Source: Malurus cyaneus samueli
Lineage: Eukaryota; Chordata; Aves; Passeriformes; Maluridae
Assembly (NCBI GenBank): GCA_009741485.1
Contig: CM019216.1
Coordinates: 24,403,119 to 24,467,118, forward strand
DNA: 64,000 bases
Direction: 5' to 3'
The position numbers and the translations under genes are program-made. The notes under the pieces were generated by a model that saw nothing but the letters and a program-made list of their open reading frames with translations, searched no databases and was not told where the DNA came from. Positions 25,371 through 39,100 of the stretch are shown here, piece after piece; the first letter of the stretch is position 1; each line of letters begins with the position of its first letter.

Positions 25371-28300
25371 AAAGAAAATGTTGGAAGAAAAGGATTGCCA
25401 AGACTTCAACACTGCAACTTTGTGAAGAAGTTCAATATTGAAAAATGCAAGTTGTGGTAACAGACAGGCAGAGCAAGGCCATACAGATATATGTGGTCAG
25501 AACCACTGAAAAAATGCTTATCCCACATGCTGACTGATATCTAGCATATGTATCTAAAATTCAAGAATTCAGATTCTTGGTAAAGTCATGTTTCTGCTCA
25601 GAAATAGAAAGGTGGTTGGAATAGGTATATCTGGTGTGTTTTTATTCACTATGCATTTATAATTTTCCTCCAGCAGATGGGAAAAAATGACACTACAGTA
25701 TAGGTAAAATGGAAGTCCCTATAAGTAAGCAGACTTCCCAAAGTATTTAAGTAAGATGGAAACATGGAATAAATTCTAGTAATGACATCTGTTAAATTAC
25801 AAAAATGGAATACTGCCATTAAATGATTCGTACTTTTGTTGCAATGTTATTAAAGATGATATACCTAAAGATGATGCACACTCCCACACACACGAATATA
25901 AATACAAACCTTTTACTAGATTAAGTAAAAAACTAAGTAGAAAATTAAGCTGCTATCAAGAATGAGAACAATATTTTGGATCTATGGCCCTTTACTGACA
26001 AGGCCATGCAAATTCAACAGATAATTAAGCTTAGCTAAACAAATGACAAATATAAGTGTTAGCTTTCAGCTGCCACACTATCTTTTCCATTAAAATACTG
26101 TAAGTACATATATAAAATATAAGGGTATATTTTAATGGGACGTTTTTCAGCACACATGACAGCTTGAGATCCCAAAGGAACATTGCATAGTGCACTGCTG
26201 CCCTCTGGCTGGAGCCTGAAAGAACAAAATTTAAATATTCACTTATTACATGGTATCATCACCTTGGCATGCTGGAGATATGTTAGCTAATAAATTCAAT
26301 TCTCTTCTCATATCTCATGAAACCTGAAGCCTGGTTAGAAGTATGGCTTTTCCAAATTGAAAATAGGCTATTGTATGGAGGAGTCTGTAACTTTTGTTTT
26401 ATCTTTCTGATCCTGCATCACTAAATAGATCAGGTCATGTTGTGTAAAAGGGGTAAGAGGTACCTTCATTGTTGATTGTCTACATTCAACATAAAATTTA
26501 CAACGTTAATATATTGTTTCAATACTTTTTCACTGTTTCTTAGTGTTCCATTACATGATGTGCCCAACTGTAGCTGTAAACCAGTTTTTCTGACTGTTTA
26601 GTTAGTCTGTATATTCTGCTCTGTTTTCTTCCTGTGTGCACTCATTGTTGATAGATTTCTCTCACTAAAAATTATGTGATTTAGCCAATTTTTTATCTTC
26701 TAAAATATATTAAGTATTTTCCCTTCCTATAAACTCAGCTATGAGCACAGTCTGTTCAGTGATCACACAGCGACACGGGACCCCAGGAAACAAAATCAGC
26801 CATTCTATTATTCCTGTAAACATTATGAACATCAGGATATACTGTCTTGGTGCATCATAAATTACACTTTGGAGTCCCTTATCAAAACACTGCCACTTTC
26901 CATAGACATCTACCTGGTTCTAGTTTCATTCTCTTTAACACTGTGACATATTCCAGACTGTCAAGTCTAAATCTTCCTTGATAAAAAACAGATATTATGT
27001 CCTAACTGCAATGGACAGGAAAAAAAGATAATATTCTGCTCCTTAGCTACATATTTTTCATGCCTGAAAGCCATTAGTAAAACCATGCTCTGTCTCCCCT
27101 TTCTGAGCTACACAATAATTCAGTTATTCCTAGAAAATAGGCCCTAGTTAGACATCTTCATTTGCTTTGGTCCCCTGGATTTTCTCCAATAAATCTTCAT
27201 GTGTTTGAAGTGGGTCATCTTATTATAAAATCCTGAGAAGAATTTAGTTGATAAAAATGCCCAGTTTTGCATTCTTGCAAGCTCTACCCCTGTTAATATT
27301 TCCTGATCTGCCTCTTCTATGAAATTGCTGAGCTGGTGAAATGAACACAATGCAGATTCCTCTCTGAACAAGCAAAGCACAAACTGGGGCATTTCACATC
27401 CTTGTCTCTGTGTAATATCCTGTATTTACTCTTGCTCAAGTACGCATTTTTTCCAGAGCATTGTTGTTAACACCATTTTTTTTTCTTTTCATCTTGTTCT
27501 CTGACATAAGTAACAAAACCAAAACCAACAACAACCAAAACCAAACAAAATTTCATGTTTTCAAAGGCAGTATGCCTGTTTCATTAGCTGTGATTAGAGA
27601 AAACAATGAACACTGGACTGAAGGACCGATCCCAGTTGAATCTTATTCTATATATTCTTCAGTTTTGACAGGGAAATATTTTATAATGATCTATTTCTCT
27701 TTTTATTTTTTTTTCTGCAAAATTTACTTAATTTCTTATTCCACTGAAATCAAACAGTGAAATAATTAAATATTTTTTGCCACTCGCTTCAGACAAATTG
27801 TTGTTTCTATTAATAAATTACTTGTGAAAAAAATATCATTTAACTTTATTTCTCTCTCAGGGATATACTTTCTGTGGAAAAAAATCCCACTTCACAATAT
27901 AAGCAAGACTATAGGTGTGCTTTTCAGTGAAAAGATTGGTTGATGCACAGTAATGATGCCAACACTAAATAGGTAATACAACTTACGTGATCAGGAATAT
28001 TCTTCCATAGAAGTTGAAATACCCTAGATATTAGTCATAACAAGAGCTTCTAACTTTTCTAGAAGAAAAAGTTATTTCACTGTTTTGCATGATGTTTATT
28101 TAATGATTATTAATGGTATTGATCAAAAAAAGCTTAGCTAGCCTTGCAACAATTTATTTGCCTGCATGTATGGAACTGCAAACTTCCGTAAAGTCTTTAA
28201 TAGGCTGGCATTGTAAAAGCTACCTTCCGGAATGTTAAACAGCTTATAAATTTATAGAAGTCCTCCTTGTAAATATTCAGTGTTATGGAACCAAAGCTGG

Positions 28301-28484
28301 CACAGGAAAATGTAGAAAAAACAATGATGTAGCTCAACATCAAAAGTATTACCACTTTGCCAACAAAGATATACAATCTGCTTAAAGCTGAAAAATTAAA
28401 AGATCCTTTATTAATATCAGTAATTTCCTATTTCTTTTCTTTGCAACCTCTGACTGTAGTGTACAACCAGCAATTCAGCTTCAT

Positions 28485-29331
28485 AGGGGACCCTGCTTGA
28501 AAGCCTCTGTGCAAATGTAGACAGCGTGGGGAATAAATGAGAGGAGTCAGGGATGTGTACATGCCTACAGGGCTGTGATTTTATTGGTACCACAGAGACA
28601 TGGTGGGACAGCTCCTACGACTCTTTTAACAGAAATATGAGGATTGGTGTGGGCTAAATTATATAAAAGAATATTTGTGTGCAAAAGCACTACAAGAAGG
28701 ATCAAGGGCTGGTTGCTGATGGGAAACTCAACACGACCCTACGTTTGCAGTCCAGAAAGCCAATCAGCTGCACCAAAAGCAGTGTGGCCAGGAAATCTTC
28801 CTCAATTCTGCTTTCATGAGACCCCCAACTGGAGTGCTCTGGGGCCCCAACATGAGAAAAGCATAGACCTGTTAGAGCAAGTGCAGAAGAGGTCATGAAC
28901 ATGAGGGGCTGAAGCACCTCTCCTCTGAAGACTGAGAGAGTTGGATTGTTCAACTGGAGAAGGTTCCAGGGAGACCTGAAAGAAGCCTTTCACTGCCAAA
29001 GGAGGCTTACAAGCAGGCTGGAGAGGAATCTTGTACATGGCCATGTAGTGCTAGAACAAGGGGGAATGGCTTTAAACTGAGAGAGGGTAGGTTAGAGCAG
29101 ATATCATGGAGAAATTCTTTACTGTGAGGGTGATGAGGCACTGGGACAGGTTGCCCAGAGAAGTTGTGGACGGCCCATCCTGAAAATGTTCAAGTCCAGG
29201 TTGAATGAGGCTCCAAGAAAACCTGCTCTAGGGGAAGGTGTCCCTGCCCATGGCAAGGGGTTTGAAACTAAATGGTCATTAAGATCCCTTCAGCTCAAAC
29301 CATTCCATGGTTCCATGATTTTATGATCCTG
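28485..29331 (+). mobile_element. CR1 LINE with large internal deletion
   Basis: The 5' part translates to a broken endonuclease N-terminus (CANVDSVGNK, a stop, then CDFIGTTETWWDSSYDS, matching the CR1 ITETWWD motif). It then jumps to the end of the reverse transcriptase and 3' UTR: ATGAGACCCCCAACTGGAGT, CTCTGGGGCCCCAACA, AAGGGGGAATGGCTTTAAAC, GGTTGCCCAGAGAAGTTGTG, and a terminal CATGATTTTATGAT. Most of the roughly 3-kb ORF2 is missing between about 28665 and 28690. Stops and frameshifts mean it encodes nothing. The 84-codon frame at 28644-28898 is part of this relic. Confidence 0.9.
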
Positions 29332-31251
29332 GAAACTCATCAGGAGCTTATGTAAAATTACAGATGCTTTTTTAAATTTTATAACACTGCTCAAGTTTAT
29401 GTTATCTAACTAAAAATGCTCTCGACATTGACCTCAGACTTGTAGAACAGTGAAAAGTATTTTCAGACAACACTTGAACAGTCAATAGTAATTAATTTCA
29501 GTTGAGCAGAGTAAAGTAGTTACCTTTTTCTTCTTGTCTTTCTAAAGAATATGCATGAAAACTTAGTTGGGAATATGTGCAAAATTCATAACTACTCATG
29601 TTAAATGTTATTATGCTTTCCCACAGAGTTGGAGCTACTTTATTTTTTATAATATAAAATATACTTTGGAAACAGTGTTGAACAATATTTTGACCAAAAT
29701 TTGGACACATTAGCTTCAAGCTCCATTTGTGAATTTTTTAGTTAAAAAAATAAAAAAAAAGCATTGCCAGAAACATGAAATCTTTCCCTATAATCATATA
29801 GTTACTGTCTTTTCAGAGTCTGTGTCATTGAGAACTACTTAGAAAATACATGTAGATTTATTTTATTGATTGACCTTATCTTCCTGTAACTGTTTATAAC
29901 TTGCAGAATGTCAGTTCTAGACAGCTGGAGGGTTTTTGTTTATGAATAATGGCTTTCTATGACACTAATCAGGAAGTTGAACATATACAGCAAGATGTCT
30001 AGTTCTGATGTGATTTTGTCAATGTTGTGGTAAGAAAACCATATGGATAATACTTATAGTATATATGATAAAATTCATTAAATTCAGTTATAGCAGTTAA
30101 TTATATATTATCTTTTTAAAAGTGAATGTACACAGTGACAGATAATTATAAATCCAAGACAAATGTAAGAATGTCTTCTAAACCCACACCAAGGAGTAGC
30201 TATTAAGTTGTGTGACTGCTGGGACTAACTATTAAGTATGATAAGTAAGCTGTTTGAGCAAGGAACTAATTTTTATGTCTTCTCCAAGAGTTTGTGAAAA
30301 TGGTAAGTAACCAGAAAGAGACAAGGAAGACAGATTTCCAGAAGCTCTGAAGAAGTGTTAGGGCAGCAAAAGAGAAGAACCCTTTCAGAATGGGAACTTC
30401 TGCTTAAATGCAAAGCTAGACCTGGCTAAAGCAAATTGCCCTGTAACAAAGAAAAATGGTCCCAGATATGCTCCTAAATTAGAAATGCTAAAAATTTGTC
30501 AGGTGAGTAAGAGAGAGAATCAAATCCACCCACCAGCCACAGACTGAGACAAGGGATTTCATCATTTTTCTTTAGATTATTTATTTCCTCTTGCTACCTG
30601 AGTATAAAATGGGTTCTTTGGAATCACACAAGAAGCTTTAGCATACCAGGTGCTACATTTCAAGTACAATACTCTGTAGGGGAATCATGGAAGATCCATC
30701 AGCAGGCAAGTAGCACATTTCTGTTCACACGTTCCTAAATCTGCAACTTGACTGAATCTTATTTTTACTCCACTGATGACCAAACTCTTTCACTCACAAA
30801 TTCCTACACATAGATCAAAATATTGTGACAAGATAACACCAGAAATCACTGCTAATGTGGAGGTGGTGTATGAAACAAGGGTTATCTTTAATAATAAAGG
30901 ATGACAGCAGTAACAAAAACAAAGAGCAAATCCAACCCCCACCTCCTGCCATTCCTAAAAAAATATTTTCTCTACACCAGCTGCCATTTTTAATTTTAGG
31001 ATGCTGTCTTCTCTCCCTCTGTTTTAACCATTATTTCTCAGTTTCTGAAGTTGCATCTTCACTCTTTCTTTCCATTTTAGCCACGTGTCTCTTCACAATC
31101 ATCATCTTCATGCTTGATAAAATCAAGTTTCCGAATAAAGTACAGTTTAAGATCTAAATTCTCTGGCTTCTTTGCCCTTTTTTTCCTCATTTGCCATTCA
31201 ACTCTGAATTAACCCATTAACTATCAAAACAGACATAAAATCAGCTCATTT
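29332..31251. other. Intergenic DNA downstream of LGSN
   Basis: AT-rich sequence beyond the likely LGSN polyadenylation site. The longest frame (30855-31157, 100 codons) has a hydrophobic stretch but no recognisable family and no supporting signals. Confidence 0.6.
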
Positions 31252-31441
31252 TTTATTGCACGGTGGCCTGATACTGCTGCCTTTCTATGAATTATTCCCT
31301 CTTCAAATCACTATTTGATTTCTTTTAGTATCTTTATTAACTGTAATTCTTGAAAACTTTATTCAGCAGCAGAATTCATGATGTATAGATTATTACATAA
31401 TCCTTCCTGTCTTTTTTATCTATGTCTTTTTTATCTTTATT
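31252..31441 (-). other. Candidate LGSN polyadenylation signals / 3' UTR end
   Basis: On the minus strand AATAAA occurs at 31441-31436, 31363-31358, 31338-31333 and 31257-31252, 560 to 750 bases beyond the stop codon. The last is followed by a TG- and T-rich stretch (TGTCTGTTTTG), as expected of a cleavage site, so I favour it. The 3' UTR would then be about 750 nt, unspliced and AT-rich. Which site is used cannot be decided from sequence. Confidence 0.35.
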
Positions 31442-31998
31442 AAAATATTGATTCCTGGCTCTCAGATTCTACAGTCTCAGTCCTTTGCCCCTCTCTCTAC
31501 AATGTTCATTGTTCCAGCTTGTGTTTTAAATCAAACTCGAATTCTTCTCATTTAGCAACCCACCAGTTACTGAATAGGCTGGGATAAAACCCATAACCAT
31601 GCTGAACAAGAAATTCCCCCCCTTCCTGAGCCCTAAACCTCACTCCTCATCACCGTCCCCACTACTCCGACTTTTCTGCACCTTATACAGTCCTATTGCA
31701 GTTGTGTAGTTGCTCTTCTCCATTCCACCTTCTCTTTTCTTCATTTCACCAGCAGGTTTGCAAAAAAAATTTCCCATCTGTTTTTAAAATACTGCTAATG
31801 TTATTTCATGACTATATCAGCTTTGTGCTGCCATGAATGTACACAGACAATAAAGTGTAATCACCATGTACTATACAAAGGAGGAGGAAAAAATCCCAAA
31901 GCATTAAAAACATTTTAAAATATCTATGTACTAAATTTAAGAACCTTAGCCATTCACTGTACACATTTACACACCATCACTACAGAAGAGTGCTCCTT

Positions 31999-33198
31999 CT
32001 AAATAAAATATCCCAAGCATTTATTCCTTTCACTATCCATTTCTTCAGTTTCTAACTCATAATGTTTCATGGCGACAAAGTATCGGATAAAAGTTTCCCC
32101 CAATGCTTCCTTAATGCATGAATCTTTCTCGAGTGCAACCAGAGCATCTTCTAGTTTCAGAGGGACTGATGAATGTTTCAGATCACCATTCTGATCTTCT
32201 TCTTCGAGCATATCATCATACCTAAGTCCTCTCTTTATTCCATCTAGACCCGCAGCAATCATAGCAGCAAGGACCAGGTATGGGTTTGCTGCAGCAGAAC
32301 TCAGTTTATTCTCTATGTAAGTGCCTTTTCCACCATGACATTTGACATTAAAGGCACAGCTGTTGTCATTATATGCCCATTTTGCATTTACAGTCTCTTT
32401 TGATTCTTTGCTGTATTTAGAATAAGGCTTACGGCAACTGGTGGTAGGAGCCATCAAGCAGCTGATAGCTGCCGCGTGTGCCAAGAGACCTGATAACCAA
32501 TTTTTTCCAAGCTCTGAGAGCTCCTCAACTCCAAAACCAGCAGAAAACAAATTCTTCTGGCCATTCAGATCCCACAGGCTGTGTGACAGAGCCCCTGAAT
32601 TGTAGAATCCTGTTTCTGAGAAAAAGCTAGCCACGTAGTTATATTTCTTAGCCACCTCTTTAATGCCTGTTCTGAATGTGAAGGCACTGTCAGCAGCATC
32701 CAGGCCAAATGCTGGATGAAAAGTGATCTCCATTTGCCCAGGCCCACTGGAAGAAGAAAAGGTTTCAATGTTGGCACCAGCATAATACATCCCTTCAATG
32801 AGCTCCTGAATGAAAGTCTGGTCATGGTTATTTAGTATCGTGGCTGCAGGAAAGGATATTGTCTTTGAATTTACAACCTCAGTAATGCCATAAATACAAA
32901 ATTCATAAGTGAATGCAGACTGCAAAGAAAAGCCATTGTCCTGAAGCTGGCTCAGCTGTTTCTTGGCAATGTGCCGTGGGGAGGTCATTAGTGGGTTGCC
33001 CAGCACGGTGAAGGAATCACATATCACTCTTGCAGTCTGCTCAGTCCAGGGCAGTATTCGAAACGTTGATAAATCAGGGTTCAGGATTATGTCACAATTA
33101 AAATTGGTTGCATTGATGTAATCTAATTCATTATCTTTAGGATTCAGTGTCAGTTCAAGGTAACTTCTGGGCATGGCAACACCATGAATTGCTTTCTC
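31999..33198 (-). CDS. LGSN: LGSN coding exon 4 (GS catalytic-fold domain, stop)
   Basis: The exon has 1200 coding nt from an acceptor ending GTTTAG to a TAG stop, and encodes residues 397-795. It holds the rest of the N-terminal domain ([16 protein letters not shown], then [14 protein letters not shown]) and the whole catalytic-fold domain. The GS signatures are recognisable but altered. GQMEI keeps the Glu of the GQxE motif. The HCH metal motif of true class I GS is LSH, so its first His is gone. The Arg-rich NRSASIRIP block is [13 protein letters not shown] before the PAANPY helix is E-N-K. The C terminus ends in [14 protein letters not shown] and then GYFI, as in mammalian lengsin. Having the whole catalytic domain in one exon matches the known gene structure. 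Confidence 0.97.
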   Translation of the reverse strand, partial: EKAIHGVAMPRSYLELTLNPKDNELDYINATNFNCDIILNPDLSTFRILPWTEQTARVICDSFTVLGNPLMTSPRHIAKKQLSQLQDNGFSLQSAFTYEFCIYGITEVVNSKTISFPAATILNNHDQTFIQELIEGMYYAGANIETFSSSSGPGQMEITFHPAFGLDAADSAFTFRTGIKEVAKKYNYVASFFSETGFYNSGALSHSLWDLNGQKNLFSAGFGVEELSELGKNWLSGLLAHAAAISCLMAPTTSCRKPYSKYSKESKETVNAKWAYNDNSCAFNVKCHGGKGTYIENKLSSAAANPYLVLAAMIAAGLDGIKRGLRYDDMLEEEDQNGDLKHSSVPLKLEDALVALEKDSCIKEALGETFIRYFVAMKHYELETEEMDSERNKCLGYFI

Positions 33199-36100
33199 CT
33201 AAACACAAGAAGAATGACATATTAGCAAACAGGAAAAGAGCTCAATGGTATTTTTATATATATAAAATATGTAAAATTCAGATTCTCAAGTAAACAACAT
33301 TATTTTTATAAAAGAACACTAAAATGCAGTGATCACTAACATGGAGGGTAAGAGCCAGTAACTGTGTCGTTATAAAGCACAACAACTTCCTGCAAGATTG
33401 GTATGAAAACTATGACATCAATTATCCCAGTGATAATTTTTTTAACTTCCACAAAGAACTAATAAAATGTTCAATATTTTTCTTTATATAATTATGGCTA
33501 TCACCAGTTGTATGCAAACTTTGCAAGTCAAACTATTTATTATCTAGGGTTAGTCTCTTCAGCTTCCGTATCCTCTGACCCTTTTGTTTATGTAGACCTG
33601 TGTGACCACACAAAATTCACGTCAATTCAAATTCAGGCTGCTTCTCTTTAAATACCATAACATGCAGCTCACTGTTTTTCAGATGTGCTTAACAGTAAAA
33701 TCTCACTTTCTGGACTTTGAAGTAAGGGGTAAAATGCAGAGCAGCAATTCCAAGTGAGAAAACCTCATAATTATGCTTCTCCATTTGAACAGAAAGCTCC
33801 AGCTGATGCAAATGAAATGCAGATAGCACCTCAAGGAAGGATTAGCTGCCTTCAATCAAGAACCTTTACAACTTACCTTATGATCAAACATTTTTCTAAA
33901 GAAAACTGCAATTAGGCAAAGTTTTACCAAGTGAAACTTGGCTCATGTTTACATCTCACCTTTATTGTTCTAAAGGAAAAGATTGCCATTTATGTGAGCA
34001 GAGGAGACATAACAAACCTAGAAAGGGGAAAGCTCAGAACTGAAAAATACACAATTTTGCCCATCCAGAGGGAAAATAATTGAAATATTTCAAACTGCAT
34101 ATGACGGCTTCTCCTAATATTAATCAATTAATTGATTAATTAAGTCTGTCTTCTCTTAAGTAGGTGGCAGTCAATGGTATCAAAATTTGTGATGCCCATA
34201 ACAAGAACTGCACACTCTGGTGAGCTCTGCTCCAAGGTATCTGAGCTGTCCATTTGGCATGAAAAGTTTCATTACCTTATACTTTTTCCTCTTCTAACCC
34301 TAATTTGCCCTGCTTCCTAATTTAATTTTTATTTCCTCAATAATTAATATGGCAAATATTGCTATTAAGTCGTTGTGTAACTCACTGATACCTTCCTGTG
34401 CTATTGATAGCTATAAAATTTCTTGTAACTAAAATGATTTTATTTTCAGTCATATTATTTCTTTTATTTTTTTTACTCCTTTCTTTTTTGCAATTCAGTG
34501 ATGTACAACAAACCAAAATTTTTATAATTTATTGAATCAGAAAAGAGATTTCTGAGGGAAGAGATAATTAGAACATCAAAGAACTGAAATTATTAGCCTT
34601 ATCTAATTAGATTACTATTTGTGGGAAAAGAGGAATAAATTATTGCAATTATGAAAGAAGTCTAGATCCTTTGGGAACATGAGCAAGGTGAGGGAACAGA
34701 TAATTTGTTCTAAGTTGGAAATGGCTGCCCTATGCCTATATGGGAAAAATATAATTTAAGGATGGGGAGACGAAAACGTATAAAGGTACAACCAGAAACC
34801 AAAAAACTTACATGAAAAAATCGAGAAGGAACATTCTTTGATCTTGACACACCATGGAGGTCTATTGATTCAAATCTGACAAACTGCACGTTGTCCCTGG
34901 CCATCTGCTGCTTAATAAATTCAATTTGAGAGAACAGGTGAAGGAGAGCTGAGCTTCCGAGGCCGTTTACGTCAGGGTCTCTGTTGGATGCTACAAGTGA
35001 AGAGGAATGTTCATGTCAAACAAAATAATGAATGCTGGAATTAGGCTGTTCTCCTAAAAAGTGTAATTGGGAAATTTTGGCATGGAGGGGAAAAATAAAA
35101 AATGAGAAAAATATATGGATTGTGAATGAGCTTTTGTGAACAAACACTTGCATTTTTCCCTGACATACTGTATAAAATCACCTGTTTTTTTGAATGGCCT
35201 GTAATTTAGACTTTTTTTCAAGTTGAGAAAAGAATACGTGGTAAAGCAGGAATTCATGAGTTTTGTTCAGTGTTTTTTGGAGCAAAAATAGTAACTGGAT
35301 ACCTATTTCCCATAGAAAACTGACACAATGCAGGTGCTGTTTTTTCAACTACTTTGTGAGGTGCATGGATACAGAAAATAGAGTTCTCTTCTCATCTGTA
35401 TTGTGGAAACTGTAGGACTACATAAAATTCTTGACATGAAGGCAATAACAGCTGAGTAAAACTTCAGATGGAGCAGAGAGATGGGCACAGTTATTTCCTT
35501 TCACCAGCCTCTTAATCTTTCAGCATGCTTCTCTTTTGAATATCTATGTATTGTTATTATTGAAGTTGATAATATTATGAAAGTTGTTAACATGTAAAGA
35601 ATTAACTTACATTTAGTACAATAAACTGAATAGACTAAGTGTAAAACTTTATATTACGATGCAAAAAAGGTGCAAAAAAAATTCTTTCCACATTTCAGGG
35701 AGACAAATCCTCCATTCTTCCTGAGGATGTGATCAGATTAATTTTTGCAGAAGTTTCAAATCCACAGTGGAAGATCACCAACAGCAACCATTCACCACCA
35801 CCCTCCAAGTGGAAGTTTGAGTATTACTGGAGCATCCTCCAGCTTCAGATGGCAAGGAGGCTACTTGAGGTCAGTCAGGTAAGAAGAGATTAAGTAACAA
35901 CAGGGCTCCCTGAGGAATGGCAGCTGAAAGTGCTGAACAAAATTTAAATAGGAAAACCGAGTAAAAATTGAATAGATAAAAGCAAGAAAATAATTTTGCC
36001 ACATCCACTTCTCTTCATGTCATCTTTCCCTCTGGTCTGTTTCAGGTCTAAGCTGCTTAAGGAAAATTTTTTTTTTTTCCAATGTTGTCTGTAAACAGTG

Positions 36101-39100
36101 GGGCAATATGTCCTTTAAAATATGAATATCGAATAAGAAAGACCTGTTTAAATGTTTTTTGTAAGATTCACTCCATTACAGATGATGCCAAAACACAACA
36201 GTGAGCAGGAGGAATGGCCTTGTCATGCCTGTGCCACCATGCAAGTTATTTGAATCCCACTTCAGTCATCCTGTAATGTTGTTCCACAACATGCATGTTT
36301 ACTGGCATTTACCAAATGTGACCTCTTTATGAACATGACCATTATTTAGAAGCTTTTTAACAATTATAAATTGTGGCTCTTCAATAGATTTACAGAATTT
36401 TAAAAGACTCTGAAAATCTTCCTAAAGTTTATATCAACAGAAGTTTTTTTCAACTCCAGGGTCAGAAATCTGAGGTTTTTACCTTTAAAGCAGTGCTCAG
36501 TGCTTTGTTCTACTCATGTTTAGTTTCTCTGCAAAGACAGTAGGCATTTTCTGTCAACCAGCTGTCACACTGAGATTTTCATGTCTTTGTATTATTCAAA
36601 GTAAAGCTTGGCTGACAACCCTTGACATCAGTCAACTTTTGTTGTAAATTTTTCAACTATTTCTTAAAATGTCCTGAAATGTTGTCTGTTAAATTTCCAT
36701 CGACTGAACAAACATGTTTCAGGTAGAAACATATAAATCATGAAAACCCAGCAACTTTAATTCAGATCCAATTAATCTTTAAAACAGTATTCATAAGGGA
36801 TTTAGATTATATAAATAAGTATCTAAAAAAAACCACAAATGTGATATGCATTCATGTCAATGTTGTATAAATTCATTTAAAAAATAAAGCTACAAATACA
36901 CTTAATTTAAACATCTAACATCTACCGATGGCAGGTAATTTTCCAAATTTCTATATATGTGTTGACTTCAAGCTAAAGTTATTTGAATAAATACACGATT
37001 ACATTATGTGAACTAACATCAACAGAAAATTAATAAACAAAAAAATCTTTCTGCAGAACATTAAGAAAGCAAAAATTAATAACAGAAGATGCAAGTATTT
37101 GTCTTCTCTTGTTGCACTTTTTCATGATCAAATACATATATTTTTTAATTATGAGACTAAACTGTATATTTTGGTCCAGTATTAGTCAAAAATAAATCTA
37201 CATAACAGTGTAGACACCCTGCTAGTCAAAAGACACTTATTCATTTGCAACAGCCTTATCCCAAAATTTTTTAGAATCAGTAGAAACAGTCATGCAGCCT
37301 GCACCTAGTTCATCTTTTACATCCTTTGCAGATTAGCTTTCTCATTGAAATAATGTTTCTGTAAATTATAAAAATAATGAATAAAATGTCACCATGACTT
37401 AATATCTCTGATTGATTTTGGAAATATGAAAGGGGATTTGTTTCTTAAGTAATAATTAGTGAATAACTACTGACTACTCACTTTTCTATAGCACAGGACC
37501 CAAAATGTATTTTCTAAATAAATCACTGCATCCATTATGCCAATAATTACTAAAGTTTGGAAAGATACAGTAGGGAACTGAGTACTCTGTCTTTATCCAG
37601 TTCATAAAGTCATTGTCCAGAGCATCTGTTACTGTAAGACGTAAGCATTTGACAGGCCCAGCTGATTTAAAATCACAGTCTAAAAGCTTTACATTCTTCT
37701 CAGGGAGTATTCTGTTAATGAACATAACTTTTTCTCTAGGTTTTTGGTCCTCTAGAAACAAGGGCATCTTCCTCCTCATTCCAGAAAATCTCCTTAAAGA
37801 AGCATGTAAATTCAACAAGATGCTCAGATTTTTGTTCAGATTTTCATTTTAAAAATCAAATAAAAATCCAGACTGGCCATCTTTCTTTAAGCAGATCATT
37901 AAATATCTACATCAGTATAGCAGGACACAGAAAATAACTTAATGCTTGTTTGTCTATGGTTCTATCTGCATTTCCCATTTAAGTTACCACTGAGAAACAA
38001 TTGGTAATATTCCTGTTTCTATTGCAATTAGTATAAAACATCTGCAAATAGAAACTATATTCACATATTTAAAGCATAATTAATAACACAAACCTACAAA
38101 TATTACCAATAATAATTACTATTATAGCAGAAGAGTGATGCCATTCTTAGATTATTAACATGGAAATCACCCATATTGCTGAGAGCAGCTGACATGGGGC
38201 TGGGGCCAAATAGTTCACATCAGCTTTCCCTTCTCAAAGTGTCGCAACAGAAGAAATGGCACATCTCAGATCAATCTCTCATTTTCTGTTTGTTCAAGGG
38301 AACCCTTTCTCGTGGTCCCTGTTAAACCACACTACAACTAAACAGTTTCTCAGTTCTGGAAGAGGTGATTGTGTCAAACTGATGAAACAAGAAGAAGGTG
38401 CTACCTCTTGCCAGGACACTTGACAATGACAGGCACAGGCTGACCTAACAAATGTAAATACTGTAAACTCTTCCCTGAGGAATTCAGCCACCAAAGGAAT
38501 ATCAGGCAATATCAGCAGATGGCAGCAGGTAGAATCCAGATACAAATCATGCAGCAGAGAAGGGTACATGCTTCTCAGTTCCCCCCATGTCTTTCTATCC
38601 CCTGCCTCACCCACTGTCCCAGGTGTGCTCTCTACTGACATAACCCTGCTGCAGCTACACAGCCACTTCACAGGCTCATCCTGCTCATGACACAGATGGA
38701 TATGCCAGCATTCCATGGAGCATCAGGGTACCCTTCCCTGTGCTCCATGTTATGTTGGGGAACCTGTTCCTGCATCAGTCCAGCAGGGGAACAAAAGCCC
38801 TTACAAACACAAAAATTATTATGCCACTCAAGGCAATGTTTCATCACTCTAAAGCTGCTTTTGGCACCAGCTGTTGACAGGAAAGGCAAATTTTGTTTGC
38901 AAAATAATGTCTTCAAAGATAATGGGGTTTGCATTTCCTCACTAAAAAGGTGGGTTTGTGGTTAGGAGCAGGAGGATTAATGCCTAAATTTCTTTCAATT
39001 TCTTCCACGTCCTTAGAAGTGTAACACAGGGGGCTCTGAAAATCTGTATTGACTCCCTTTATAAAAATACGTACCTTGTGATGGTGATATCAATGAGTTC

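Larger units (their letters stand above)
24459..28484. other. Intergenic DNA with CAA tract and N cluster
   Basis: AT-rich unique sequence apart from the CAA tract (24722-24802) and ambiguous bases (25357-25370). No gene or RNA was seen. Confidence 0.6.

Noticed and set aside
28644..28898. Plus-strand 84-codon frame
   Set aside because: It lies inside the deleted CR1 relic and crosses the deletion junction; it is not a gene.
37486..37818. Minus-strand 110-codon frame in LGSN intron 2 with a fairly protein-like composition
   Set aside because: It resembles no family I know, and I saw no poly-A, TSD or convincing splice signals supporting an exon or retrogene. A homology search would settle it.
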